Positions 8,791 to 8,917 of a stretch of DNA of 8,917 bases are shown here, piece after piece. The DNA lies in assembly GCA_031256015.1 (NCBI GenBank), contig JAIRRK010000135.1:1-8917 (forward strand). The letters are read 5' to 3'. Origin of the DNA: Dysgonamonadaceae bacterium (GTDB lineage Bacteria > Bacteroidota > Bacteroidia > Bacteroidales > Azobacteroidaceae). The stretch's first letter is position 1, and every line of letters begins with the position of its first letter. A model generated the notes under the pieces. It worked only from the letters and a program-made list of their open reading frames with translations, did no database searches and had not been told where the DNA came from. The position numbers were made by a program, and so were the translations under genes.

Positions 8791-8820
8791 AATTCCCCAC
8801 AATCCTCCACTTTCTCTCAC
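8791..8820 (-). promoter_or_regulatory. mraZ box: MraZ box array: three 10-bp direct repeats
   Basis: Read on the minus strand, 8820 to 8791 is three contiguous 10-mers: GTGAGAGAAA, GTGGAGGATT and GTGGGGAATT. They share GTGrGrG at the start with an exact 10-bp period. This matches the known MraZ operator design, TGGGN-like direct repeats spaced one helical turn apart upstream of mraZ. The array ends 37 bp before the mraZ ATG and lies just downstream of the predicted promoter, so MraZ bound here could block initiation or early elongation. The first repeat (GTGAGAG) is the weakest match. Binding is inferred from pattern and position only. Confidence 0.8.
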
Positions 8821-8833
8821 AAAAAAGTTTTCA

Positions 8834-8865
8834 CAAATTTATAAACAAGTTTTCAATACATCAAA
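8834..8865 (-). promoter_or_regulatory. Bacteroidota-type promoter for the dcw operon
   Basis: On the minus strand TTTG (8865-8862) is followed after 20 bp by TAAATTTG (8841-8834). This fits the established Bacteroides consensus, a -33 TTTG/TTG and a -7 TAnnTTTG about 19-21 bp apart. Transcription would start a few bases downstream, roughly 8825-8831, immediately before the MraZ boxes. In AT-rich DNA such matches can arise by chance. Exact fit to both elements, correct spacing and the position in front of the first gene make it credible. Confidence 0.6.
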
Positions 8866-8879
8866 TAATTGATAAACAA
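8836..8879 (-). repeat. Pair of 13-bp direct repeats around the promoter
   Basis: On the minus strand TTGTTTATCAATT (8879-8867) and TTGTTTATAAATT (8848-8836) agree at 12 of 13 positions and are 31 bp apart, close to three helical turns. The second copy overlaps the predicted -7 element and the first lies just upstream of the -33 element. This might be a regulator site or duplicated promoter sequence, but the low complexity of the region makes chance plausible. Confidence 0.35.
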
Positions 8880-8899
8880 AAGGATAGATTTAACAATTT

Positions 8900-8913
8900 A
8901 AAGTGGAGTATTG
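8900..8913 (+). promoter_or_regulatory. Single MraZ-box-like element in opposite orientation
   Basis: The plus strand at 8900-8913 reads AAAGTGGAGTATTG, which matches 13 of 14 bases of the minus-strand stretch 8813-8800 (AAAGTGGAGGATTG) covering the central MraZ box. It points away from mraZ, and no further repeat at the 10-bp step is visible before the window ends. It could be an outlying binding site, a remnant, or chance. Low confidence as a functional site. Confidence 0.3.
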
Positions 8914-8917
8914 ATTG

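Noticed and set aside
8860..8873. Small inverted repeat ATCAA-ATAA-TTGAT upstream of mraZ
   Set aside because: Five-base AT-rich arms without a following T-run are too weak for a terminator or a convincing operator in this base composition.
1..8917. Search for mobile elements, CRISPR arrays, tRNA/rRNA genes, frameshifts or a foreign gene block
   Set aside because: Nothing found: the genes are intact, collinear and contiguous members of the dcw cluster, and the spacers are too short to hold additional elements.

Overview
This window is a stretch of the dcw (division and cell wall) gene cluster of a member of the Bacteroidota, most likely the order Bacteroidales. The assignment rests on several things visible in the sequence: AT-rich DNA, start codons without clear Shine-Dalgarno sequences, a promoter of the TTTG / TAnnTTTG type, a MraY of about 420 residues with the extra segments remembered from Bacteroidales, a PASTA-tailed FtsI-type transpeptidase, and no murF between murE and mraY. 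I cannot name a genus.

All eight genes lie on the minus strand, so they are transcribed from the right end of the window to the left. From right to left: an upstream region (8754-8917) with a promoter and three 10-bp MraZ-type boxes; mraZ (transcription factor); rsmH (16S rRNA m4C1402 methyltransferase); a small one-pass protein in the ftsL position; ftsI (division transpeptidase); murE (UDP-MurNAc-tripeptide synthetase); mraY (lipid I synthase); murD (D-Glu ligase); and ftsW (SEDS glycosyltransferase), cut by the left edge. Genes overlap by 4 bp (mraZ/rsmH) or are separated by only 2-24 bp. No internal terminator is visible, so they almost certainly form one operon that continues leftwards, by analogy into murG, murC, ftsQ, ftsA and ftsZ.

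The genes work together as follows. MurD and MurE build the cytoplasmic UDP-MurNAc-peptide, and the DNPR motif in MurE points to meso-diaminopimelate. MurF, needed for the pentapeptide, must be encoded elsewhere. MraY transfers the precursor to undecaprenyl phosphate. FtsW and FtsI polymerise and crosslink septal peptidoglycan, with the FtsL-like protein as a likely partner in the divisome. MraZ probably represses the operon through the boxes next to its own promoter.

The protein-coding part is ordinary and intact: no frameshifts, mobile elements, CRISPR arrays or RNA genes were found, and no undescribed system is apparent. The most interesting part is the 164-bp upstream region, which holds the MraZ box array, a lone inverted copy of the box at the window edge, an overlapping short upstream reading frame and a 13-bp direct repeat.
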